A stretch of 64,000 nucleotides of DNA from Mactromeris polynyma (Eukaryota; Mollusca; Bivalvia; Venerida; Mactridae), in contig JASFXZ010000001.1 of NCBI GenBank assembly GCA_032209605.1, forward strand, positions 30,136,619-30,200,618, written 5' to 3'. The notes beneath the pieces are model-generated. The model ran no database searches, was not told the DNA's origin, and saw only the letters and a list, made by a program, of their open reading frames with translations. Below are positions 1-12,158 of the stretch, one piece after another (position 1 is the first letter of the stretch; every line of letters starts with the position of its first letter). The position numbers were made by a program, and so were the translations under genes.

Positions 1-900
1 GATATTGACTAAATTTCAGCCACACAAAAAATCTCCCGTTTTGATTCTCAATCTCCGCTTTTCGAGGTGCAATCTCCAAATTTGGCTTCAGAAAAGGTTC
101 ACATACATGTATGCTTTAGCCCGCCGTAATGGACAAACGACAGCTCGAAAAACGGCATAACTCTCAAACGGTGTCTACGTACATTTTAATAAGTGTGTCT
201 TTTACTCCCCGACCCGCCTCGCCAAAATGTACGTCCGATAACCGGCTAACCGGTTAACCGGTCAGAAGTTTGAGCGGTTAACAGGTTAGTAAAATGAACG
301 GTTATTGACATCTCTACTAAAATATGTCAGCGGAGTACTTACATGTAGCAATGTTGTAGAGTAGTGTTTATGCAACCTTAATTACCTATCATCGTCTTTT
401 AGAGGATTTCAATGACTACATTTTAAAGACTTGTATTGATATTACTGTGACGATGTCGAAATAATTTCAAGCTTTTGATTTATTCACTTGTTTGTGTTAA
501 CGTGTGTTATGATCAACTTTATACGAACTTATACAGACGTCAAAGTTTTTAAAACAAAAATCTGGAAAATATTTATATCGTTGTCATTACTTTAACTATT
601 AGTTTGAATTCAAATGATATCAAATGATAAAGCAATCGCCATAATATCTGCAAGATATTGTGTATATTGTACTGTTACTGAGACGTAACCTCGTAGGAAG
701 TGATTGCCTATCAATATCATTATTAACACATATTCCCGGAGGTCTGTGTGAGAGGCACTGTCGTATGTATGTGGCGTTCCCTGTAGCAATGTATTCTCTC
801 TCTTTTATCACAGTATAAGTCATTTTTTGTTCCGTTATTCTTGCGTTTAAAATTCGATTTAGCATGTCAGTTCAATTGAAGTCAATCCGTCAACCACAGT
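1..900. other. No gene seen
   Basis: AT-rich sequence without a convincing exon. Around 238-285 there are repeated GGTTAACCGG-like words. Positions about 707-803 match a dispersed repeat also found near 5.3 and 63.35 kb. Confidence 0.5.
707..803 (+). repeat. Dispersed repeat R3, copy 1 (partial)
   Basis: Contains CCCGGAGGTCTGTG, then GGCACTGTC and TATGTGGCGTTCC, ending in a CTCTCT run. Related copies lie at 5262-5360 and 63320-63415. It may be the 3' tail of a retroposon; the family is not identified. Confidence 0.6.
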
Positions 901-914
901 TTATTTGCTGTAAA

Positions 915-2815
915 TTAAGTTGTATATCTATCGACCTTACAGAAAACTATACCATCTCATATTTTCAACGCATCATTTTGAAAAACAAAATCCGATTTTC
1001 TTATTCAATACATACGGGACCTGTTTATTTTGGATCATTCCTCGTAATCTAATGAAAGAAAGATGTGCATATTTTCTAACAATTGAAACAGCTCGAGTTC
1101 ATGGGGGTCTATTTTTATCATAACCCAATGACCCTTGGTACCCAATGATACAATATTGAGATAAAATCTAATCAATAAAAATTCCACTACGTTGGGACAG
1201 TGTACATTGAATGCTAATTAATTCTTATATATTATACATACGTGAACTCAAAACCTGACATAACAACATACTTGAAAACACTCCACACAGAACGCTTGAT
1301 ATTTTAGATAGAACATGGAGTGTAGTACTGTTGTATTAACATATGACATTTCACTTTTATAAACTTCGTTTCAACTGAATTAACCATTTCAATAAATGTA
1401 CAACCCAATTTATAAATGCACACAGTATGATGCAAATAATGATAATTATTCTTAACATTATCAATTATTACAATCTGCCTTATTTTACAAATGATGAAAT
1501 TCTGAGTGAAACTATTCGTAGCACGTATCAGTATTAGAATAACCTGTCTGTTTCACCTGTTATTCAAACTCATGACAAACATTTAGAGAAGTTTGAAATT
1601 GAGTTCAGGAATTGTAAAACCCAGCCTAATATAGGGCGAATTTGTTTGTACCTAACCGGTTTGAATCCAAAACGGGTTTTTCAAACCTTTCATTTGTTTT
1701 AACCAACTGGTTTCAAACTAAAACAAGTATCTGTATTTGTTAATAACAAATCTTAAACTGTGTAATCAAACTGACCGAACTACCTCCAAGTGTGGTTTGT
1801 CTGGTTTGATTTATCCTAATAATCGTATACTAGTTAAATAAATGGTGGACTGATTTTAATGGCGGATGACCGTGCCACTCATATGTGGGGCAATGTTTAA
1901 AAACAAATGTATCTCTGCTATATCAGAACATGGCTTGAAAATTGTCCACTCTGTTACGTTGCAAAACAGAAGTTTTATAGTTCTCAACTCTGATTTTCTT
2001 ATCACGCACCAATCTGTCTGCAATCTTGCACAGTCATAACCATGTGGGCCATTTTTCATCGACTAAACCATATGTTTGTTTGCAGACCAATCTTAATCAG
2101 AACTGGTTTAAGTTTTTCAACCAAACTACAACAAAACTGAAACCTCAAACCTTAACCAGATTTTGCAAAACAGATTCGCCCATGAATACATATTTAATCA
2201 CTACAAAAAATGTAGCTCTGCTAATACATACAACTGTATATGAATGCAAATGTAATGGCAGTACGTTGTATAATAGCATCAGACACGAAACTATTCATTA
2301 CTGTAACTATAGCAACTTTTCATTTGTGTCGTGTTATATTATCATTATTTTGGAATGCACAACAAGAAAAGCAAATCTTCAATATACTAATTTTATGTAT
2401 GATAAATGTCGTTAAGTATAAGCAAATCATCAGTTAAGCGTAACTCAGTATTATTGAAACAAATATATATATACTTGTTTAATAATTTAATAATTTATGA
2501 AGGATCCATTGAGAAAACATCACACACTGTCAACGCCCGCAGTGTCATATATACATGCCTATATAAAGTAACATCTTTAAGATATCTCTTTGCATTCAAG
2601 ATGGTAAAATAATTAAAAACTGATCCAATTCTGGTATTGAAAAATTCAACCACCATGAGATAAAAGTTTATAAAAGTGGTAACTTTTGAATTGGGTGACA
2701 CTTTTTAATAGCTGATGTATTTTGCTGATCATAATGCTTACTTGATTTGATGATTTGGAAACCATTTTCTATTTTCAATTGTAGATAAATTGTTTTCATT
2801 CCGCTGACGTTCTAA
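915..2815 (+). repeat. Segmental duplication, left copy
   Basis: Three blocks (915-1320, 1545-1625, 2285-2815) match in the same order blocks at 3395-3950, 3965-4035 and 4037-4608. Examples: CATACGTGAACTCAAA against CATACGTGAACACAAA, and CAACCACCATGAGATAA in both. The copies are strongly diverged, so the duplication is old. The left copy holds an extra inverted-repeat element. Confidence 0.75.
1634..2181. mobile_element. Inverted-repeat element (MITE-like, ~548 bp)
   Basis: Ends are GGGCGAATTTGTTT on the left and the inverse of GGGCGAATCTGTTTT on the right. Internal arms rich in GGTTTGAA/CAAACC are also complementary. It occupies a place where the paralogous right copy of the segmental duplication has nothing, which supports insertion. 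Confidence 0.6.
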
Positions 2816-3019
2816 ACCGTGCGCGACGATTTCGAATCGCTCGACTAGAACTCCAAACATGCCTTGCAACGTCTTCTGTCGTCATGCCACTCAGAACATG
2901 TTGAACAATTCATGCACGTGCAAATCGAGTTTCAAGTTGCTGACGATTAACAATGCAAACATAATCGCAAATATTCATGAATCCTGATAACACAGGTCAA
3001 GGCTAATATTACCTATCTA

Positions 3020-3345
3020 ACTATGTGTCCGAGATACGCACCACGTTCTATACATGAATAATTTATCTTTCAATTTCAAACTTTATGCAAAGCCGTCAAG
3101 AATTGAAAAAGTTATTCTACAAATGCATCAAAATTGGTGCTGGACAGAACTATTCAAAATATATAAACAAAACAACCTTAAATCAAACCTTTAATAATAA
3201 CCAATGAATTAGTATATTTCTAAAACATATATCCAGTATTATTTCTTCTGCGTAAAAGACAATGTCAATGTGTCCTTCATGAACGAATATTCATGTCTAT
3301 AGTGGTTAAATCAAATGAGGAAGTTTTAAAAAATCATTGAAATGT
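3020..3345 (+). repeat. Dispersed repeat R1, copy 1 (~325 bp)
   Basis: Nearly collinear with 20862-21188. Shared words include ATACGCACCAC, TATATAAACAAAACAAC, CCAATGAATTAGTATATTTC and GACAATGTCAATGTGTC. It sits between the two segmental-duplication copies. Confidence 0.8.
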
Positions 3346-3394
3346 ACCAATCGATTGAAAAGCAATATAAGCTAACACTTAACATATATTTGTG

Positions 3395-4608
3395 TATCAC
3401 CCCATATTTAACAACCTTACAGATAACTGTACCACCCCATACTTCAACACATCATTTTGAAAATTATCTTATTCAGTATATAATCTAGTGAAAGAAAGAT
3501 ACGCATATCTTCTAAAATTGAAACAGCTCTTGTTTAATAATCGAATAATTGTTCTCAATGACACTTATAGTCGATACAACATTGGAGAAAAATCTGATAA
3601 ATATCGGAATAAAAAAATTGCAATACGTTGGGACACTGTACATTGGATGCTCATAAACGTTTACATATTATACATACGTGAACACAAACTTCACATAAAA
3701 TATACTTGAAAACACTCAACACACAGCACGGTATGAACGCATGTGAATCATATCTCTTTCTTCTTTATTCCAAGTGCTCTTTTATATGATCGTTAGCCTA
3801 TCCGTGCCCTTATACTAAGGCTTTGGGAACTCTGTTGTTTACAATGCACGACCAAACTAACAACTCAAACCAGACCAGTTACACTAATAAATTGTTGATC
3901 ATGTTTGTACAGAACGCTTGCTATTTTAGATGGATAATTGACTGCTAGTACTGTTTTTTAATACAAGTCTGTTTCACCTGTTTCACAAACTCATGACAAA
4001 TATTTAGAGATGCTAATTGTGTTAAGGAATTTTATAGCGAAACATTAATGTAACTATAGCACAATTTCGTTGAAGTCGTGTTATATTATTTTTATTTTGG
4101 AATGCATGACAAAAAGCAAATCTTCAATTTACATCGGTCTACATTTCTTATGTAAAACACAATATTTAATGAAGTTATGCTGAATTTATGTATAATAAAT
4201 GTTGTTCATTGTAAACAAATAATCAGAAAAGCGAAATTTAGTATTTTTTGAAAAAATAAATCGTCTATTTTGTGACGGATCTATTGTGACAACATCACGC
4301 ACTGTCGACGCCCGACCTGTGTCATATATAAATGCCTATACCAGGTATTATAATAAACATTTATACATGTATTTGCATTCATGATGTTAAAATGGTTAAA
4401 AAACTGATCCAGGTCTGGCCTTGAATACCAATTACAAATGCAACCACCATGAGATAATTGTTTATAAAAGGGGTACACTATTGAATGGAGTCACACTTTT
4501 TAAAGCTGATATACGTATTCTACTGATTGTAATGCTGACATGATTTGATGATGTAAAAAAAAACGATTTTCTATTTTCAATTGTAGATCAGTTTTGTCAA
4601 TTCCGCTG
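3395..4608 (+). repeat. Segmental duplication, right copy
   Basis: Second copy of the degenerate tandem duplication. It lacks the 1634-2181 insertion and carries a private stretch at about 3710-3900. Both copies end in a shared TTTTCTATTTTCAATTGTAG tract followed by CCGCTG. There is no sign of coding sequence in either copy. Confidence 0.75.
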
Positions 4609-4609
4609 T

Positions 4610-6350
4610 CAGAAATAAAAATAACTGACCCTTTTTTCGAACAAATGGGATCTGTTTGTTTCTCTGTTTTTCTTAATTAGAACTACTTCCCAATCTTCAG
4701 ATCTTGCATGATATACCAGACAACCATCCCATTGATCATGTGTTATTGATTCAAAATATTGTTAGTCTCAATCTGTGATACTGAAATTTAACATTATGAT
4801 CTCAAGAACAATAATGTTGACCACTGACAGTGACATTACGAAAGATGACGACCGAAGATACAAACGTTCTCAACTCATTGTTGGAATATATCGCTTTCAG
4901 TCACAATAAAAATACTCTTTGACACAGAGACGTAGAGTTCACAGACAATAATTCCTTTTAAATATTGCGATTTGGCACTACAGGTGCTATGGACCAAAGT
5001 CCTCAATTGGTATGCAATCGGAATTCCACACAGACTATTAACACTTGGGTACAAATCATGTACGAGACATGTAAAACACATATCTATCAAAACAAAAAAC
5101 CATAATTTCCATACACCTCAGGGTTCTAAATTTCAATTGTTGATTCCCTAAATTCTCCTTAGTTGTTATCTATGGTCGGTCAGACCCTTCCTTACATCCC
5201 TATACCTATGCATGTTTACCCTTGTACCTCTTCCGTTTTTACCCATGGTCCTCCACATTGCCTAATGTTTTATGGACTGATGTTTTCCCTGAGGTATGTA
5301 TGGGGAGTCACTGTCTTGCGTATGTGGCGTTCCCTGTAACAACTTAATCTCTCTTTCACAGTCCAACAATGCAGTGATTGTATAATTATTCATAGCAAGA
5401 CAGGACAGGGGCTAAGTTTATCCCATCAATCATATTGTTATAGAATAAACAGTACCACAAACAGAATTTACCCGACACTGATTGTCCGTACACAGTCGTT
5501 AAATGTCGATATATGATAAGTAGCACGTGCAGACGCGAAGTGAGTGGTGAAGGTTTAAGATTGTCCAATAACACTTGCGAAATAAAATATACATCTAGAA
5601 AGATTTTTTTATTTCAGAAAGATTGACATAAGTAACATATATATATTGAAACACAGTTTTTTATTGATACATACTACATGTAGTTAGTTTAATGAAACTT
5701 TGAAAAGCCAATGTTTGTATTAACTTATCCGAAATCAATTTATAAATCATATTTGGAAATAACACGTTATCGATTGGGCATTTTATATTCGACCATTGAT
5801 AAAGATATTTTGTCCAGTGACCGTGTAATTCTTGCATCTGTGACAGAAGTCTTATCCTAGAGTCATAACACACTCAGAAACGAATTTGGGAACGAATCCA
5901 AAAAGGCGCATAAACGCTGCATTTCTTCGCAATATATAATGATTCAAACAAAACTAGTTTTGCTCGCTAATTTGTTCAAAAATAACACACACAATGCATA
6001 GGATAATATAAGAAGCTTTATAAGAGAGAAGCATGATTGGAGACTGGTGATTGTGATATAAAATGTGAAACTTCCACGATTTCTGAATATAATATACTAA
6101 CGCATAAAGGGGTCACAAGAGCTTACCTTCCATTTTGTACTGAGTAAATGTTCACTACATTATAACAAAGTGATAAGAAACGACGGAAACGCCTAATGTG
6201 ATTTTGACAGATGTCATCGACCGTCTTCAATTGTTCCATTCATTTGAATATCAAATGTTATATCTCAGTGCAATCCAAAGAGATCCAACAATTTGTTTAT
6301 ACAAAGGTTAACAGTACTGGCAGGTTAACACTTTGGATCTATATATATAC
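4610..6350. other. Intergenic, no gene seen
   Basis: AT-rich. Apart from R3 copy 2 at 5262-5360 I see no exon, RNA gene or clear repeat. Confidence 0.5.
5262..5360 (+). repeat. Dispersed repeat R3, copy 2
   Basis: Starts near TAATGTTTTATGG and contains the same CACTGTCTTGCGTATGTGG block as the other copies. Similarity to the 63.3 kb copy extends through the CTCTCTTT end. Confidence 0.6.
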
Positions 6351-6353
6351 AAC

Positions 6354-6359
6354 TTTATT
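6354..6359 (-). promoter_or_regulatory. Candidate polyadenylation signal of the SRCR-EGF receptor gene
   Basis: AATAAA on the minus strand about 200 nt beyond the stop codon. Another AATAAA overlaps the stop codon itself but would leave no 3' UTR. Confidence 0.4.
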
Positions 6360-6556
6360 TACAACATACTAAACATCAACTAAATATCGAAACACAGACA
6401 CCGGAATTGTTGTAAAGATACAAAATACACATATACAAAAGAAACTTATGAGTTAAAGCATATGAAATGATATCAAACAGTACATCAAGATTATTATGTC
6501 TTTGTATCAAAATGAATCCATAGTCACTAGAGGTCCGTTATCAAATACCTAGGTTT

Positions 6557-9500
6557 TCATTTATTCTCACCCATCTTACTATATACATTTTCCACTTGTC
6601 TACGGTCTTTCAGGTCTTCATATGGGTGATCTAATTTCATTTCATCATCAACTGGCACTTCAGGTAACTGTCGTTTTCCGGTGTCCATTGTACGATATCC
6701 TTCTTCGTTGAGTTCGATTCGTGTGTTAACATATTCATTGGCAGATCCAGTACCTGTGGGCTCTGGTGTCATATATCCATCTGACTCATTGCCGTCATTG
6801 GTTCTCCCGTCACTTCTATCAGTTCTCTCCAGTAGGTCTGGATGAATGTCATACTCCGTGTCAGCATTCATGTCGACGTCTACCATAGAGTCATTAATTG
6901 TGTTATATTCAGCTACAGAAGCTGTCTTCGTGGTCGCAGTAAGTTCATAGTTGCTACTTTTCCTAAAATATATCAACAACTCTAGAATATATTCAAGTTT
7001 CAGAATACGTAAACTCACCGGGAATAGAAAACTTTAAGGAAAAAACCTTTTTGAATTAAGGATATTTCTCATATAATATGTGCATTTTAAATTTCAGTTT
7101 TCTTGTTTTGCAATTTTGATATATATGAACACACCAGCTTCAAAACACAATGTCAGTATTTGTAACGTAAAGAATTTCAGTTTCCGGTGATAATACTAGC
7201 ATATTATATTCACCCGATGTCTATACAAACGACGTCGCGCACAATATTTGTCAAGTTGACGAAACGTTATACAAGTATATTGCCAATTTTAAAGTATGTG
7301 TCACATTAGGTTAGTAGGTGAGTAGTAGATAATTTAAACAAGACGAACTTCCTCTCCTGTCAGCCATAATTTGTATAGTATAAGTCTCGTGATGGTTTAA
7401 TTGAACGGTATTATTATGCTTTTGTTACACGGATAATAGTATGCGATAAATAAGAAATGACTTAAGCATTTATAAGTGTTGACATTGAACTGAAATTCTT
7501 CGTACCCAGTTTTCAGTGTTTCATCCGGGTCTTTTGGAGAAGTGCCGTCGAATTCTGAAAATAGATAAGTGATAGACCATAGTGAGTGATACACACTTTA
7601 TTGAAGCCATGGCACGCATCCTTTATTCTCATACAAGTCAGGATATTATACAGAGTGTATGAAGGTGCATCTCCTAGCGCCATTAAATGTCGAAACTACG
7701 AACACGTGTGAGAAACATCTCCAGTTAGACCAATACACACGAATAGACGATGAGTAAAATAAATAAGAGATCTTCCATTACGATTTCGTATATTTATGCC
7801 AACGGTGTGTCCTGTTTAAACGAGCGTTTGTTTATGTATATGTAGATTGAAAGAGAAAATGTCGAGAAACGTTTGAAACATGAAATGTGTTGGGATAATT
7901 GACTAGTTTTAAATATGTCACACCTTATCAAAGGAAAATCTCTAATACCTTATGATAGAAAGGTACATCCTAGATAAATGAATACAAATTGAAGTAATTT
8001 ATTCTGATATCGTAAAGGACATTTTAAAACATAAGTGCGTGAGACACCTACCCTTTCTGGTACGTTTTCTGTATTTATATACACAGACAATAACTATAAC
8101 CACTAACAACAGGCATATGACAGTTGCTAACGTTATAATTATGATCAACATCGTTGTATCTTCTGGTGTTAACACAATCGCACATCTACTTCCTGTCCAG
8201 TCGGACTTACATACACAACTTCCGGTCACGGCGTCACATGCTCTTTTGTTTATTGTCAGATCAACATTGTTTAGTTCACAGTCACATACCTGCGAACAAT
8301 TTCGTCCGTAACGGTCATCATCACATACTGCAAACATGTCAAAGAAATGAAATATCCAGGCTGGTTTATACGCACAAACTGTTTCGGACAAGTTTCATTG
8401 CGGACTTCCATATAATTAGCATGCCTGCTTATGATTGTATTCTTTGGCTCGAGCATAATCTTGACACAAGGTTCGGGACATTTGTAGGCATAGTAAATGT
8501 GTTGCTCGGTATATATTCAATCATGCAAATAATGACAAGGCAGTAACAAAACGTGGGTAAAAGCATATTTAACGTAAATAATATGATAAAGTGCGGCAAC
8601 AGCTCCGGACGACCGTCGTGTCGTATTTTGAAGCGCTTAAAGCACAATTAACGATTAAAAGCATGAAATAAAAAGAAAATTCGTTTCAAACCTAGAAAGA
8701 TCGAATAAAGAATAACCGAACACCTTACTCGTGAAAATATATTTCTGTGATGTTAATTCGATTAAATTATTTCGATCTTCCACCGAATGAAACAAACATC
8801 CTCCATTTCTGTATCATACACCGGACTGACTTGCAGTTATCAACCTCAACAAAGTAGCTCTATATCTTGAATAAATATTTCTTCAACAAATTTATTGATG
8901 CTCCTCTAGTCAGAATTGAACTATCGAGCAACCATCTCTCCATTACACTCAAAATTTCAAAATAGTTTTGTATATTTGTGCATAATTAGTTAGAGCTAAT
9001 ATGCGAATAACTATTGTGTATATTAAATACGAATAAGATAAATTTACGTGAGCAGTGTAACTTAGTCCATCCAGCTTCTAACTTGGATGTTTTGCGGTGA
9101 CCCAAGACACCGAAGTCACACCCCGTTGCGTCAAGTTCATGACCAGAGCAAACAAGAAGATCTTCATACAATGTCACATTCTTTTTTAGGTCAACCGCTT
9201 GCAAAGATGTAGTGCTATATCCATATGTACTGTAAGTAAATATCATAAAATTATAGAAACAACACAACTAAATACTCAGATGATGTCCGAATAAAGGTGT
9301 GAAACTTAAATACAAGGAAACCACAAAGCTACACGTGTTATAAACATGCCTATCATTGTGATAGATCTTCTTCCATAGACAGGAAAACAGTGGAAGAAGA
9401 ATAATCTTGAGTGTACATAATGTTTATAGAATTTGCTTGTTTAAAGCCACGTGTGTATTGGAAATGGGCAAAACCCTCCTGGTAAGTTCGGTTAACAGAG

Positions 9501-10478
9501 AGCTGAACTGCAAATATTCTTGAACACTGGATGAGAAGTATGTTTTCCCTTACACTTTGAATGAAGAAAATTTCATCCAAAGTTATAGTTACTCCACCTC
9601 TGCATCATTCGAACATTTGTCTCACGGTTACTAGTAGAAGATCATGTAACTTGTTAGTACTGATTGGTAACCCAGGAACCCTAGTCAGGTTCACTGATCA
9701 CCGAACATGACTGAAATACTGTTGAAAATCAAAATGCATTGGAATTGGTTACAGCCAACCTTTCTTTTTAAGACAAATCACACACAAATATAGTATATAC
9801 ATTGTACATACATATTCATCGTTGTAATTAATATAAATATCTAAATGGCGATCTACCTTAATTCAAGCGTTTTGCATAATAAACTGGCAGTTTGATTATC
9901 AAACGTGGTATAATTGCTCGACATCACCAACCAATTACCGTCTATTTTGACCTCAACAATACCTTCGTACGTATTGTCACCGACAGACATCAAACGGAAA
10001 CCATAGACAGCTGCAAGACATACATAGTAAATTCAAACAATGGCAAATGAAATTTTATGTTTGTAATACAGTATATATATTTATTATTCAAGTTTATTTA
10101 TACATACGTTTCAGATACGTTGACTGATCGCGCAATGAAACAAATAGTATATCAGTTTAAAATTACTCTGATTCATTTCGACTAAGTTATTCCTTGTATA
10201 TATGAACATAAGAGTTTATTACTTATAAACACAACACTTACTTGTTTAGTTACTTATAAAAACAACACTTTCTTGTTTAGTTACTTATAAAAACAAAAGT
10301 GTAATCACCCTACAATAAAATCAGACACCAAACAATATCAGACTACAAAACGTTTCAAGTATATGGATTGGGTGAGTATTGGGAAATTATAGTCAAATAC
10401 ACAGGGCTGAACTCACACTGAAACCAAACTAATGGTTCTCTTGGTAGCACAAGATCTTCCATAGTTATGTTACTTACT
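6557..10478 (-). CDS. SRCR-EGF single-pass receptor with tyrosine-rich tail (5' incomplete)
   Basis: Six exons in transcript order: 10478-10417, 10010-9857, 9229-9048, 8327-8052, 7554-7506, 6962-6557. All are bounded by GT-AG signals and all phases agree (2/1, 1/2, 2/1, 1/1, 1/2, 2/stop), giving about 376 residues. Exons 1-3 encode a divergent SRCR domain (FRLMSVGDNTYEGIVEV, LLCKTLEL, then VCSGHELDATGC). Exon 4 encodes one eight-cysteine EGF/laminin-type domain (8325-8182), a hydrophobic helix (about 8151-8080) and a basic stop-transfer segment. Exons 5-6 encode an acidic tail with YxxI, YMTP, YVNT, YRTM, YEDL and YSKM motifs. The signal peptide and any further N-terminal domains were not found upstream. 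It is probably a cell-surface scavenger, adhesion or immune-type receptor. Its ligand is unknown and I assign no orthologue. Confidence 0.8.
10219..10296 (+). repeat. 31-bp tandem repeat, ~2.5 copies
   Basis: Unit TTACTTATAAAAACAACACT plus TTCTTGTTTAG, in an intron of the SRCR-EGF gene. The copies differ at a few bases. Confidence 0.75.
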
Positions 10479-11831
10479 CTGGGTTGTTAGAGAATCAATG
10501 ATTCACTAATCACATAGTACTAACTACAGAAACAACAAACACATGATAGGATATTGGTCTTTGTATTTTACAGCATTTTGGTTAACAATATAAGCGAAAA
10601 GATCATTATTAAGTTATCTTCCGGTCATGCTGGAGTTAATTGCACATCAGTGTTCTGTAGTGTGACTACATGTTGGTTCGTCTGGTTAGTAAGATAACAT
10701 TTTGTTCCTGAAAAAAATATTCAAATCTAAAGTAAAAGTAACGGAATATTTATATTTATGTTCACTTTGCCTAAAGTTTTACTCATAGAGTTTTGGTTAA
10801 TGAAAGTATGTACTCAAAAGACATCTACAGACGAACACGTGTTCTACTTTTAAATGTTTAATGAATTAATCTTGCAAACGGATCATGCAATATTTGGTCA
10901 AGAAATAGCAGGAAACAAAGGATATCTAAGTCATTACGTATGTTTTTTTCTATCTCTAATGCTGTACTATCTTGACTTGCCCCTATTAAAGAAAAGAAAA
11001 AAGAATTTAACATGAACATCAATATATATTTTTTTATAAGTATAAATAGAATTACATGTAAAACATTAGCTACAAGAGCTATGTACAGGCAGATAACAAT
11101 GCAAAACAAATTATTAAAACAAACAATTGTTATAGAAAAGTTGAATACGATTAATGGCATATTAGGGTAAAAGTATATACAGAAAGTACTGAATCTAAAA
11201 TTAAGGAGAGACAACATGAGATTCTAAGTATTGCACTATAAATAAAATAGTTAAATGAACTAAATTGAATTAATAAACTAGTATGAACATAATTATTATA
11301 ACTTTAAAGAAATCGATAAATTAATTGATTACACCAAATTAGATTCATGCAATCTTGAATATATAGAGAATACATAGTTTAACTTGCTATTGACCAATGT
11401 CAGAAAGATTACTTCAGATTTGAGTATTGTTAGAAAATAAAAATAATATACCAAGCAGGGGAGAGAACCTGTAATTTCATTGTCAATGATTTTATCTTCT
11501 GTGATCTGGGTTGCGTTTCATCAAAAATCCTAAGTATGAAAAGATAGGAGTGAATTCTGAAAGGAATACATCATGTTTGCTCAATATGTATTAATCATGT
11601 TGAAGTGTAAATATCTTTAATATGTCATATTCTTTAAGATTAAACTAAAATTGTGTTGAATCTTGTTTTTTAGATTCATGTAACAAAACATGCTTAAATT
11701 AGCTTAGGTGCAAAAAGTGTACTTAGGAGGGAAACGCGCACCCGGACTTTTGATGACATGCACCCCTGGTCAATAGAACAAAATTATAGAACACATCATG
11801 CAACTATAAACGTAAAATAAACATGCTAAAT

Positions 11832-12008
11832 ACAGTCGAACCTCGTTAATTCGAATTCATCGGCTCTGAAATTCATTTCGAATAATACATGGTTTCGAAA
11901 AGCCCATTCTATTCGACGTGTTTAAGAAGATACATGGTGACATTATGTAATTTCGGATGATACCAAGTATTCGGATAGAAAGTTGTCGAATAAATAAGGT
12001 CCGACTGT
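11832..12008 (+). mobile_element. MITE family P1 (pogo-like ends), copy a
   Basis: Starts ACAGTCGAACCTCGTTAATT and ends with the inverse (AATAAGGTCCGACTGT), with TA at both edges. Internal words TACATGGTTTCGAA and ATACCAAGTATTCGGATAGA recur in the other copies. The ends resemble pogo/Tigger-type TIRs (inference). Confidence 0.75.
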
Positions 12009-12113
12009 AATATAAAGCTGATTATAGGACATGACTGCAACTATGTAGGACATGCAACATAGAAAGCATAACACAAAAAAAAACATTCTAGGAAAGCACA
12101 CAAACAATAAATT

Positions 12114-12158
12114 AGATCAATCAATCAATCAATAATTAAATCAATCAATCAATCAATA
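12114..12158 (+). repeat. Tetranucleotide (AATC)n simple repeat
   Basis: Runs of ATCAATCAATCAATCAAT separated by ATTAAATC. Confidence 0.85.

Noticed and set aside
10858..11217. Minus-strand ORF whose 3' part looks exon-like after a pyrimidine tract (DSTALEIEKNIRNDLDILC)
   Set aside because: It ends in a stop with no donor, matches no family I know, and its phase does not link to the receptor exons.
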